Source of the DNA: Candidatus Uhrbacteria bacterium RIFCSPHIGHO2_12_FULL_60_25
Lineage (GTDB): Bacteria; Patescibacteriota; Patescibacteriia; 2-12-FULL-60-25
Assembly (NCBI GenBank): GCA_001791275.1
Contig: MGEH01000018.1
Location: forward strand, 1-64,000
Direction of reading: 5' to 3'
DNA length: 64,000 nt
This document shows, piece after piece, positions 1-7,129 of this stretch (position 1 is its first letter; the number at the start of each line of letters is the position of its first letter). The position numbers were made by a program, and so were the translations under genes. The notes beneath the pieces were generated by a model. It was not told the DNA's origin. It made no database searches and saw only the letters and a list, made by a program, of their open reading frames with translations.

Positions 1-201
1 TCCTATCTCATACCATTCACGTTCGACGATCTGACCACATCCGCTCAGCGTCATGTGTCCGCCCCGGACATCTCCGAGCAGACATTCCATCCCTTTCGTA
101 CATATCGTGACGCCATACGTCCCCGGGGCGGAGTAGTCCACGCCGGGCAGACGGATGGATCGCCTCCCGTTGAAATCCCACGCAAATGGATTTTTTGGCA
201 T
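1..201 (-). CDS. REP-associated (RAYT/IS200-like) transposase, N-terminal fragment cut by window edge
   Basis: The reverse strand from the ATG at 201-199 stays open for 67 codons to the first base of the window. The reading begins MPKNPFAWDF, then has RRSIRLPG, DYSAPGTYGVTIC, LLGDV and IVEREW. This is the usual beginning of REP-associated tyrosine transposases (Y1_Tnp superfamily, TnpA_REP), whose N-terminus runs R-x-x-I-R-L-x-x-Y-D-Y-x-x-x-x-Y-F-V-T-I-C. The His-U-His motif and catalytic Tyr lie further downstream and are outside the window, so activity cannot be judged. The gene is divergent from gatC across 54 bases. RAYTs are known to mobilise short palindromic repeats, and such repeats are frequent in this window; that link is inference. 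Confidence 0.8.
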   Translation of the reverse strand, partial: MPKNPFAWDFNGRRSIRLPGVDYSAPGTYGVTICTKGMECLLGDVRGGHMTLSGCGQIVEREWYEIG

Positions 202-255
202 CTATCCATTAAGTCTATTGAGCCTTTATTTATCATCCTGTACCCTCTGTGCATT

Positions 256-561
256 ATGCCGCTCACCCGCGAAGACGTTGCCGCGCTGGCGCACCTGGCG
301 CGCATCGGCTTGTCCGACGATGAAATTGCGCGCGCCGAGAAGGAATTGGAAAACGTCTTGAAGTACGTGGATCGTCTTCAGAAAGTTGATACGTCCGGCG
401 TCGAAGAAGCCGCTCCTCCGGCCGTTGCGGCCGCGTCGTTCCGTGAAGACGCGGTCATCGCGTGCGACGAGGTGGGGCGTCAGACGATCCTGTCGAATTT
501 TCCCGCGCGTCAGATCGATTTGTTAAAAGCTCCAGCTGTTTTTGACGCACCAAAGAAATGA
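256..561 (+). CDS. gatC: Aspartyl/glutamyl-tRNA amidotransferase subunit C
   Basis: GatC is the small clamp subunit of the GatCAB amidotransferase that converts Glu-tRNA(Gln) or Asp-tRNA(Asn) to the amide form. The 101-residue product starts MPLTREDVAALAHLARIGLS, the typical GatC opening, and continues with the E-K-E-L-x-x-V-L-x-Y-V-x-x-L segment and a loose C-terminal tail, at normal family length. The reading frame is open further upstream to about 55, but the family N-terminus matches the ATG at 256, so that start is chosen. There is no Shine-Dalgarno sequence. Its TGA overlaps the ATG of gatA (ATGA), so the two are translationally coupled. No gatB is in the window. Confidence 0.93.
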   Translation: MPLTREDVAALAHLARIGLSDDEIARAEKELENVLKYVDRLQKVDTSGVEEAAPPAVAAASFREDAVIACDEVGRQTILSNFPARQIDLLKAPAVFDAPKK

Positions 562-1997
562 AGGCCTTGAATGAATTAAGTATTGCAGAAGCGCGTGAGC
601 GCCTTGACCAAGGTGCGGTGTCTTCCGTGGCGCTCACGGAAGCATGTCTCGGCCAGATCCAGTCGCTCGACGGTGCGCTGCACGCGTTCCTCGAGGTCTG
701 GCCGGACGAGGCCTTGCAAGAGGCCAAGCGGTCGGACGAACGGCGCAGTCGCGGACTCCGTCTTGGCGAATTCGACGGCATCCCGCTCGCGGTGAAGGAC
801 AACATGCTGGTCCAGGGCCGTCACTGCTCGGCAGGGTCAAAAATTCTTGAAAACTACGTCGCCACGAATGACGCGACGGTGGTCGCGAAGCTCAAAACAC
901 AGGGCGCCGTCTTCCTCGGCCGGACGAACATGGACGAGTTCGCCATGGGGTCGTCTACCGAGAACTCGGCCTATGGACCCACAAAACACCCGCGTGACCC
1001 GGCGCGGGTCCCGGGCGGTTCTTCCGGCGGGAGCGCGGTCGCCGTGGCGGCGAACATGTGCCTGGGCGCGCTCGGGTCAGACACCGGCGGGTCCATCCGG
1101 CAGCCGGCGTCGCTCTGCGGCATCGTCGGTTTGAAGCCAACGTACGGGCGCGTCTCACGCTCCGGTCTCATTGCTATGGCATCGTCGTTCGATCAGATCG
1201 GGCCTCTCGCGAAGAGCGTCGAAGACGCGGCGCGTCTTTTTGAAGCAATACAGGGAGCGGATGTATTAGACCAGACGACGGCGAATGTGGAGGCGTTTCA
1301 GGCGTCAGGTGCAGTCGTTAGGCGTCAGGGGTTGGAAGGAGTACGCGTTGGGATGCCGAGGCAGGCGTGGGGAAAGGGGATGACGGACGAGGTACGGACG
1401 CGCGTTCGTGCCGCCGTCGACGTGTTGACGTCGCTCGGTGCCGAGGTCGTGGACGTTGATCTCCCATATGCGGACGAAGCGCTTGCCGTGTACTACGTGC
1501 TCATGCCCTGCGAAGTCTCCGCGAACCTGGCGCGCTTTGACGGGATGCGATATGGAGTTCGCGCGCAGGCGTCCACGCTGCTTGAGACGTACTTGCAGTC
1601 GCGCGCGTCCGGTCTCGGCCGCGAAGTCCGTCGGCGCATCCTGCTCGGCACGTACGCCCTGTCGCGCGGGTACTATGACGCGTACTACCGTCAGGCAAAG
1701 AGAGTCCAAACGTTGATCCAGAATGCGTATGCGTCGGCGTTCGAGCACGTGGACGTGCTCGTGAGCCCCACGTCGCCATCAACGGCCTTCAAACTCGGCG
1801 AGAAGACGAGCGATCCGCTCGCCATGTATCTCGAGGACCTCTTTACGGTCGGCGCGAACGTTGCAGGATTGCCGGCCGTGTCCGTTCCGTGCGGAGATGC
1901 GTCCGGCCTCCCTGTCGGACTCCACCTCACAGGCCGGATGTTCGATGAAGCGACGCTCCTCGGAGTCGCGCGCGCGTACGAAGGCGCACGCGGGTAG
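558..1997 (+). CDS. gatA: Glutamyl-tRNA(Gln) amidotransferase subunit A
   Basis: GatA is the glutaminase subunit of GatCAB; it frees ammonia from glutamine for transamidation of mischarged tRNA. At 479 residues it has normal length. The amidase-signature triad is visible: Lys80 in LAVKDN, the cis-Ser at about 155 in VPGGSSGGSA, and the nucleophile Ser at about 179 in GSDTGGSIRQP. The spacing matches the known GatA triad. The conserved VGLKPTYGRVSR and SSFDQIGP segments follow. It overlaps gatC by four bases. The adjacent downstream gene starts nine bases after its stop, suggesting one transcription unit through lgt. Confidence 0.96.
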   Translation: MKALNELSIAEARERLDQGAVSSVALTEACLGQIQSLDGALHAFLEVWPDEALQEAKRSDERRSRGLRLGEFDGIPLAVKDNMLVQGRHCSAGSKILENYVATNDATVVAKLKTQGAVFLGRTNMDEFAMGSSTENSAYGPTKHPRDPARVPGGSSGGSAVAVAANMCLGALGSDTGGSIRQPASLCGIVGLKPTYGRVSRSGLIAMASSFDQIGPLAKSVEDAARLFEAIQGADVLDQTTANVEAFQASGAVVRRQGLEGVRVGMPRQAWGKGMTDEVRTRVRAAVDVLTSLGAEVVDVDLPYADEALAVYYVLMPCEVSANLARFDGMRYGVRAQASTLLETYLQSRASGLGREVRRRILLGTYALSRGYYDAYYRQAKRVQTLIQNAYASAFEHVDVLVSPTSPSTAFKLGEKTSDPLAMYLEDLFTVGANVAGLPAVSVPCGDASGLPVGLHLTGRMFDEATLLGVARAYEGARG

Positions 1998-2006
1998 ACA
2001 CATCCC

Positions 2007-2483
2007 ATGGAAGAGACTATTTTCAATCTCGAACCCGCCACGCGCGCGGCAACATCGTTGCCGCCCGTCGCCATTGCCGTGATCGCGGTCCTCATCCTCC
2101 TCATCCTGGCCGCGATGGTGATCGTGCTGCGCCGCTACCTTACGCAGCCGGAAATGCACGGGATGAGCCGTGAGGAGATCCGCGCGCGCTGGGAGGAGAT
2201 CGAGAAAATCGGCGCGTCGAGCGTGATGGGCGGGAAGATGGCCATTGTCGAAGCCGACAAGCTCCTCGATAGCTCGCTCAAATCCATGACCATCCCGGGA
2301 GAGACGCTGGGCGAACGTTTGAAATTCGCAAGCTACAAGTATCCGGAACTGCGCAAGGTCTGGTTCGCGCACAAACTGCGGAATCAGCTTGTTCACGAAG
2401 CGTCGTTCGAGATCAGCGTCTCACAGGCAAAAGCGGCGCTGCATGAGTACAAAAAGGCATTAAGGGTCATCCACGTGCTGTAA
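2007..2483 (+). CDS. Conserved membrane-anchored protein with helical C-terminal domain
   Basis: I do not recognise a named family. The 158-residue product has one strong transmembrane segment at about residues 20-43 (VAIAVIAVLILLILAAMVIVLRR), then a basic stretch and an all-helical soluble domain. That domain contains KMAIVEADKLLD, LGERLKFA and WFAHKLRNQLVHE, a pattern reminiscent of HEPN/DUF4145-like helical domains (R-N-x-x-x-H at about residues 127-132). The resemblance is weak and no function is claimed. It lies between gatA and lgt, sharing the TAATG overlap with lgt, so it is probably cotranscribed. Confidence 0.75.
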   Translation: MEETIFNLEPATRAATSLPPVAIAVIAVLILLILAAMVIVLRRYLTQPEMHGMSREEIRARWEEIEKIGASSVMGGKMAIVEADKLLDSSLKSMTIPGETLGERLKFASYKYPELRKVWFAHKLRNQLVHEASFEISVSQAKAALHEYKKALRVIHVL

Positions 2484-3232
2484 TGATCCCCTGGATTGAA
2501 AGCCACACGTACGCAATCGGCCCCGTCGTCCTTCAGACGTGGGGGACCTTTGTCGCTGCCGGATTCCTCGTCGCGACGTACGTCGCAGCGCGTCGTGCAA
2601 CGTCTCGTGGTCTGGATCCGAAGCACGTGTGGGATGTGGCGTTCTGGATTTTTATCGCGGCCTTTGTCGGGTCTCGCGTGTTTCACGTCTTGTTCTACGA
2701 TCCCGCGTACTACGCGCAGCACCCGTTGGACGCCATTGATCCGCGAAAGCCGGGGTACGCCATCATGGGCGGGTTTCTGGCCGCCGCAGCGGTCTTTACA
2801 TTCTACGTCAGACGCAAGGGCCTCGACTGGATGCAGTACGCAGATACGCTCATATGGGGCGTGCCGTGGGGGTGTGGCATTGGACGCATCGGGTGCTTCC
2901 TCATTCATGACCATCCGGGAACGCTTACGTCCTTCGCGCTCGGCGTGAAGTATCCAGACGGACAGACGCGCCATGACCTCGGTCTCTACCTGTCCATCTT
3001 CGGGTTCCTCGTCGGCATCGCGTTTCTCCTGCTCGATCGTAAAAAACGTCAGATCGGTTTCTTTTTTGGCGCGTTCCTCGTCATCGACGGCGTCGGCCGC
3101 TTTCTATTGGATTTTCTTCGCATCGTTGATCGGCGCGTGTTCGGCCTCACGCCGACGCAGTGGGTTCTCCTTGGGACAGTCGCGATTGGTGTCTGGGTCC
3201 TCCGAGCCAGACGCGTCCTTCAGTCACCGTGA
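2483..3232 (+). CDS. lgt: Prolipoprotein diacylglyceryl transferase
   Basis: Lgt transfers diacylglycerol from phosphatidylglycerol to the lipobox cysteine of prolipoproteins in the inner membrane. The 249-residue product has about seven hydrophobic segments. It carries the Lgt signature region GCGIGRIGCFLIHDHPG at about residues 130-146, related to the classical G-R-x-G-N-F-x-N-x-E-x-x-G. The Asn positions are replaced here by Cys and Ile, and the Glu by Asp. An early H-x-Y-x-I-G-P motif and a C-terminal IDGVGRFLLDFLR segment match the family. The start overlaps the previous stop (TAATG). Lipoprotein genes themselves are not obvious in this window. Confidence 0.9.
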   Translation: MIPWIESHTYAIGPVVLQTWGTFVAAGFLVATYVAARRATSRGLDPKHVWDVAFWIFIAAFVGSRVFHVLFYDPAYYAQHPLDAIDPRKPGYAIMGGFLAAAAVFTFYVRRKGLDWMQYADTLIWGVPWGCGIGRIGCFLIHDHPGTLTSFALGVKYPDGQTRHDLGLYLSIFGFLVGIAFLLLDRKKRQIGFFFGAFLVIDGVGRFLLDFLRIVDRRVFGLTPTQWVLLGTVAIGVWVLRARRVLQSP

Positions 3233-3241
3233 TGCTATACT
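3233..3241 (+). promoter_or_regulatory. Extended -10 promoter of trxB, predicted leaderless start
   Basis: TG at 3233-3234, one base, then TATACT at 3236-3241, followed by six bases and the ATG of trxB at 3248. With the usual 6-7 base distance from -10 to the start site, transcription would begin at the A of the ATG. Confidence 0.65.
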
Positions 3242-3247
3242 AGGTTC

Positions 3248-4168
3248 ATGTACGACGCGGTCATTGTCGGTGGGGGGCCGGCGGGTTTGGCTGCGGCCGT
3301 GTACCTCGCACGACATAAATTGAACTTCATCATGCTCACCGGTGACATCGGTGGGCAGACGCTTTGGTCAAGCGACGTGGAGAATTATCTCGGCTTTCAT
3401 CTGATTGATGGCGTGAAGCTGGTCGGTGAGTTCAAGAAACATCTGGAGGATTACAAAGATGCGTTTGAATTGCATGAAGGGGAACCGGTCACGAATGTCG
3501 AACGCGCCGATAGAGGTTTTCGCGTCACGACCGAGAAAGGGTCGTATGACACAAAAACAGTCTTGATCGCAACGGGCGAGACGCACCGCCGGCTGAACGT
3601 CCCGGGCGAGAAGGAGCTGTATGGACACGGTGTCACGTATTGCGCAACGTGCGATGCGCCGCTCTTCAGCGGAAAGGATGTCGCGGTTATCGGTGGCGGG
3701 AATAGCGCCATGGACGCCGCGTTGTTCCTCGAAAAATACGCCTCGCACGTCACGCTCATGACCGTGAACAAGGAACTTGCGGGCGACGCGGTCATGAAGA
3801 AAAAATGTGAGACGAGCGCGAAGATTTCCGTCATTCCGAATGCGACCGTCACCGCCATCAAGGGTACGGATCAGAACAAGGTCACGGGAGTGGAATATCG
3901 TCTCGCCGAAGGAACAGCGCAGGTGAAAGAGACGGAAGGAGTCTTCATCGAGATCGGTCTTGTTCCCGTTTCCGGCTTCATCAGGATCGTCGAAAAAAAT
4001 AAGTGGGGTGAGATCGTCGTGGACAAGAAGAATGCCACGAACGTCCCAGGGATCTGGGCGGCGGGAGACGTGACGGACGTAACGGAAAAACAGATCGCCG
4101 TTGCCGTCGGGGAGGGGAGCAAGGCGTCGCTTGAGATCATTAAATGGCTTCAGTCGCAGGCGGCATGA
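3248..4168 (+). CDS. trxB: Thioredoxin reductase (NADPH, FAD flavoprotein)
   Basis: Flavoprotein that passes electrons from NADPH to thioredoxin-like proteins. The 306-residue product has the FAD-binding GGGPAGLAAAVYLAR near the N-terminus and the redox pair Cys132/Cys135 in YCATCDAPLF. It also has the NADPH-binding VIGGGNSAMDAALFLEK at about 147-163 and the C-terminal FAD motif GIWAAGDVTDV at about 269-279. Length and layout are those of low-molecular-weight TrxB. No Shine-Dalgarno is present; the extended -10 box six bases upstream predicts a leaderless mRNA. It is followed 35 bases later by a DsbA-like thiol oxidoreductase, a plausible redox partner. Confidence 0.95.
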   Translation: MYDAVIVGGGPAGLAAAVYLARHKLNFIMLTGDIGGQTLWSSDVENYLGFHLIDGVKLVGEFKKHLEDYKDAFELHEGEPVTNVERADRGFRVTTEKGSYDTKTVLIATGETHRRLNVPGEKELYGHGVTYCATCDAPLFSGKDVAVIGGGNSAMDAALFLEKYASHVTLMTVNKELAGDAVMKKKCETSAKISVIPNATVTAIKGTDQNKVTGVEYRLAEGTAQVKETEGVFIEIGLVPVSGFIRIVEKNKWGEIVVDKKNATNVPGIWAAGDVTDVTEKQIAVAVGEGSKASLEIIKWLQSQAA

Positions 4169-4203
4169 CACGCCGCTGGCATGTGTGTTAGTGTGCCTGA
4201 ACT

Positions 4204-4902
4204 ATGCAAGGCCAATCCGACCCCCGCACCCCGTTTGTCATCGGCATCATCCTCCTCGGCGTCGTCCTCCTGGGCGGCATCGTGTGGGCTGTCGCCTACG
4301 CGCCGTCCGACTCATCGGACCGTGGGCGCACGGACGTGAATGTGTCATTCAACGATGAGAACGATCCCACGCTCGGACCGTCAGACGCCCCCGTCGTGTT
4401 ACGCATCTTCGGCGATTACCAGTGCCCGGCGTGTAAGGCCGCCGAACCGGGCGTCACGTACGTGAGGCGTACCTACGCAGACCGTCTCAAGATCGTGTGG
4501 AACGACTTTCCGCTGCAGTCTCTCCATCGGAACGCGCGGAATGCTGCGAATGCGGCTCGGTGTGCCGAGGAACAGGGGAAGTTCTGGGACATGCACGACG
4601 CGCTGTATGATTTTCAGTCCGACTGGTCTGAAAAATCCAATCCGCGAGATGACTTCCACGCGCTCGCCAGCCGCGTCCAACTCAACGTCGACGCGTTCGA
4701 TTCGTGCTACGACGATAAAAAGTATGACGCGAAGGTCTACGCGGACGTCCAAGAGGGGAATGCGAACAGCGTTGATTCAACACCGACGTTTTTCATCAAC
4801 AAACGGAAAATCACCGGTATCCTGACACCTGCGGAATGGGATAAGGAACTCCAGGCGGTTCTCGGTCCGCCATTGACGCCCGCAGCAACCTCCACAAAGT
4901 AA
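4204..4902 (+). CDS. Membrane-anchored DsbA-like thioredoxin-fold protein
   Basis: Predicted disulfide oxidoreductase facing the outside of the cytoplasmic membrane. The 232-residue product has a single N-terminal membrane segment at about residues 10-32 and a polar linker. A DsbA/thioredoxin_4 domain follows with active-site Cys74-Pro-Ala-Cys77 in FGDYQCPACKAAEP. Further family marks are NAANAARCAEEQGKFWDMHDALY and the cis-Pro loop STPTFFINK near the C-terminus. A second protein of the same design lies at 5886-6659 on the other strand. The TTAGTG-like box about ten bases upstream of the ATG is a weak promoter candidate; no Shine-Dalgarno is seen. Confidence 0.88.
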   Translation: MQGQSDPRTPFVIGIILLGVVLLGGIVWAVAYAPSDSSDRGRTDVNVSFNDENDPTLGPSDAPVVLRIFGDYQCPACKAAEPGVTYVRRTYADRLKIVWNDFPLQSLHRNARNAANAARCAEEQGKFWDMHDALYDFQSDWSEKSNPRDDFHALASRVQLNVDAFDSCYDDKKYDAKVYADVQEGNANSVDSTPTFFINKRKITGILTPAEWDKELQAVLGPPLTPAATSTK

Positions 4903-4945
4903 AAAAAAAGAAAAGAGGCGCCACACGGAGTCCGTGGGGCGCCTC
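4901..4945 (-). terminator. Rho-independent terminator of the HAD-like gene
   Basis: A 14-bp stem with one mismatch (arms 4915-4928 and 4932-4945) overlaps the minus-strand stop codon. On the minus strand it is followed by a T-rich run (complement of the A-tract at 4901-4914). It may also stop transcription of the converging DsbA-like gene. Confidence 0.85.
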
Positions 4946-5525
4946 ATGCGTTGAGCTTGCGAATTTCCTCGTAGAGTTCGTTCCAACCGGTGACCCGGTG
5001 AGCGAAACCGTCAAGGTCCACGTGTTCGTTGTTGTGTTCCGCGAAGAGGAAGCGCTTCTTCACCGCGTGGCGGAGGAGGCGCAGCTTTTCGGGGTCGTTG
5101 TCCACGAAAACGTCGAGTCCGCGCTGCTGGGCAGCTTCGGATTTGTCGATCTCGCACATGCCAATCCCGATGACTTCAACCTGCTTCAGTCCGATGCGAT
5201 TGCACCAACTGCGCGCAATTTTCACGTGTCGGCGGCTGCTTGAGCTGATCACGACGACTTCATGGCCGTCAGCCAGAAGCCGTTTGATCTTGCTCACGGC
5301 GCCCTGGACGGGCGTCATGACCTGGCGCGCGATGTGCGGCCGCCAGTAGACGTCGATTTTCAGATCACGGTACTGCCTGATCGTGAGACGGTTGCCGCCC
5401 CGTCCGACCGCCATGTTCCGGAGGAACATGCTGCGGGTGAGGCGCTTGCCGTAGTGGGGCGCTCGTTCTGCTTTCATCCTGGCGCTGTCCACAACAACGC
5501 CATGGAAATCGAGTCCGATTTTCAC
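4944..5525 (-). CDS. HAD-like hydrolase with atypical DFHG first motif
   Basis: Predicted HAD-superfamily protein of 193 residues; the substrate is not predictable. Motif I is LDFHGVVVDS at residues 5-14, where the first Asp would be the nucleophile but the second Asp is replaced by His. Motif II is VVVISSSSRRH, and the acidic motif IV is DVFVDNDPEKL. The start is GTG at 5525, chosen because a strong AAGGAGG Shine-Dalgarno lies six bases upstream and MKIGLDFHG is a natural N-terminus. This gene has its own terminator. Its translation signal differs from the surrounding core genes, which lack Shine-Dalgarno sequences, so it may be accessory. Confidence 0.78.
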   Translation of the reverse strand: MKIGLDFHGVVVDSARMKAERAPHYGKRLTRSMFLRNMAVGRGGNRLTIRQYRDLKIDVYWRPHIARQVMTPVQGAVSKIKRLLADGHEVVVISSSSRRHVKIARSWCNRIGLKQVEVIGIGMCEIDKSEAAQQRGLDVFVDNDPEKLRLLRHAVKKRFLFAEHNNEHVDLDGFAHRVTGWNELYEEIRKLNA

Positions 5526-5673
5526 GCGTTGCCTCCTTGTGAACCGCTACAGGGTGTGTACGCACGATAGCCCTCGGGTTGAGCGTTGAAAGGTACGGAA
5601 GCCGGACGCTCCCTGATGCGGGATATGTATCACGGGCCGTCAGATGCGTCCAGACACATGTCCAGACACATCC

Positions 5674-5702
5674 TTGATGCAAGCGCATCAATCGGCTACC
5701 AT
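5674..5702 (+). promoter_or_regulatory. Sigma-70-type promoter for tRNA-Ser
   Basis: TTGATG at 5674-5679, a 17-base spacer, and TACCAT at 5697-5702, about 48 bases before the tRNA. Just upstream a 12-base direct repeat (GTCCAGACACAT, twice in tandem at about 5648-5671) is of unknown meaning. The 5526-5749 interval holds no supported gene. Confidence 0.5.
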
Positions 5703-5749
5703 TCTCGCGCTTCGACGAACCCCGCACTTCGCGAATGGCGGGGGAGCAC

Positions 5750-5838
<89 letters not shown>

Positions 5839-5842
5839 CATG

Positions 5843-5868
5843 AAAAAACCGGCACATGCCGGTTTTTT
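5843..5868. terminator. Bidirectional terminator between tRNA-Ser and dsbA-like gene
   Basis: Six A, then CCGGC-ACAT-GCCGG, then six T: a perfect hairpin with T-runs on both strands, placed six bases after the tRNA and 17 bases from the minus-strand stop of the next gene. Confidence 0.9.
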
Positions 5869-5885
5869 CATGTCTGCGCTCTGAC

Positions 5886-6659
5886 TTAGCTCTTCGCACC
5901 TTCCTGTTCCACGATCTGCTTGAACGTGGCGAGCGGAACCGCGCCTTCCACGATCTTGCCGTTCACGAACGTGCCTGGCGTACCGGTGACACCTGCTGCA
6001 CCGCCTTCCTGCGTCTGTGTGGCGATTTTGGCGGCGGTTTCGCCTTTGTCCAGACAGTTGTTGAACTTGGTAGTGTCGAGCCCGAGCTCTTTGGCCGTGT
6101 CCTTCCACTTTTGGACGGACATGGCGCCGGCCTGGTTCGCCTCAAAGATCTTGTCATGCATCTCCCAGAACTTGCCCTGGTTCCCGGCGCACTCGGACGC
6201 TTCGGCGGCTTTCTGCGCTTCCGGATGGAATGAGAGCGGGAAGTGGCGATACACGAGCCGGACGTCGTTCTTGTAATCCTGCAGGAGCTGGTTCACCGTC
6301 GCGACGTGACGCAAGCAGAACGGACACTCGAAGTCCGAGTACTCGATCAGCGTGACTTTGGCGTTTTTGTTGCCTCGGATGTAGTCCGTCTTGTCGTCCA
6401 CCTCTTTGACGGGTGCGGATGGGGGAGCGGGCGCGTCTGCCTGTGCGCTCGGTGTGGGGCTCGGGATGGCTGCCGCAATCGTTCCACCGTTTCCGGCAAG
6501 TGCACCGAGAGACTGGCCTTTCAGCATCATGGAGACGAGGACGATAAGCGCGAGGACGGAGACGGAACCTACGCCGGTCGTAAGACCGAGCAGGAACATG
6601 GTTTTCGGGCTGCCGGAGAGACCGCCAACGGGCTGTTCATCGTTTGAGAGGATACTCAT
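5886..6659 (-). CDS. Membrane-anchored DsbA family disulfide oxidoreductase
   Basis: Predicted thiol-disulfide oxidoreductase acting outside the membrane. The 257-residue product begins MSILSNDEQP, has a membrane segment at about residues 23-45 and a Pro/Ala-rich linker at about 62-86. The DsbA domain has active-site Cys112-Pro-Phe-Cys115 in YSDFECPFCLRHV. Later come LVYRHFPLSFHP, ECAGNQGKFWEMHDKIF and the cis-Pro loop TGTPGTFVNG. The frame is open 70 codons further upstream, but that stretch is low-complexity and basic, so the ATG at 6659 is preferred. Its closest relative in the window is the gene at 4204-4902. The terminator at 5843-5868 follows. Confidence 0.9.
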   Translation of the reverse strand: MSILSNDEQPVGGLSGSPKTMFLLGLTTGVGSVSVLALIVLVSMMLKGQSLGALAGNGGTIAAAIPSPTPSAQADAPAPPSAPVKEVDDKTDYIRGNKNAKVTLIEYSDFECPFCLRHVATVNQLLQDYKNDVRLVYRHFPLSFHPEAQKAAEASECAGNQGKFWEMHDKIFEANQAGAMSVQKWKDTAKELGLDTTKFNNCLDKGETAAKIATQTQEGGAAGVTGTPGTFVNGKIVEGAVPLATFKQIVEQEGAKS

Positions 6660-6681
6660 AAGAGATGTTATAGAGAGTGAA

Positions 6682-7023
6682 TCAAGAGTGTCCCGGTTCA
6701 CGGTCAGGTGCCCGGATTCTGTTGGATGAGGGGAAACGTTGGGGGTGACCGACATCCGTCGTACGTTTTGCATCGTGCGTCGTGACATCCGGACGACGGA
6801 CGACGAATTTCGACGTCGGGATGAGGCCGGTTTGTGTGTGCGGCGAAAGCGTGACTTTCGGTTCTGCATGGACGCACCCGCGCGCAGAACGCAGCTTCTC
6901 GGCCACGCTCATGTTCAGGATCTTGTATGGTCCTGCGTCACGTACGGTCCCGGCAAGGACCGGAGACACCGATCCCAGCGTGAGGACGGTCGTAAGAAGC
7001 GGTACAAGCAATCGCTTCGACAT
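6682..7023 (-). CDS. Small hypothetical secreted protein
   Basis: Unrecognised 113-residue product. It begins with a convincing signal peptide, MSKRLLVPLLTTVLTLGSVSPVLA, cleavable after the VLA at residue 24. The remainder is polar and basic with a single Cys, and its tail looks low-complexity. It ends 22 bases before the dsbA-like start on the same strand, which suggests joint transcription and a possible Dsb substrate; both are inference. An open frame on the opposite strand over the same bases was rejected because it lacks any such N-terminal feature. Confidence 0.5.
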   Translation of the reverse strand: MSKRLLVPLLTTVLTLGSVSPVLAGTVRDAGPYKILNMSVAEKLRSARGCVHAEPKVTLSPHTQTGLIPTSKFVVRRPDVTTHDAKRTTDVGHPQRFPSSNRIRAPDREPGHS

Positions 7024-7026
7024 GGG

Positions 7027-7044
7027 GGACAGTGTGCACTGTCC
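7027..7044. promoter_or_regulatory. Perfect palindrome between the divergent secreted-protein gene and uvrA
   Basis: GGACAGTGTGCACTGTCC: eight-base arms with a two-base centre, three bases upstream of the minus-strand ATG at 7023 and 21 bases before the uvrA -35 box. It has operator-like geometry; the binding protein is unknown. Confidence 0.5.
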
Positions 7045-7064
7045 GGTCGTTCATCGCAAGAGCG

Positions 7065-7093
7065 TCGACACGCGCGCGGACTCCGTCTATACT
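7065..7093 (+). promoter_or_regulatory. Promoter of uvrA
   Basis: TCGACA at 7065-7070, 17-base spacer, TATACT at 7088-7093; leader of about 30 bases to the uvrA ATG at 7130, without a Shine-Dalgarno sequence. Confidence 0.65.
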
Positions 7094-7129
7094 ACCCCCT
7101 ACGACCCGGTCTGACGGGCGTCTTCATAT

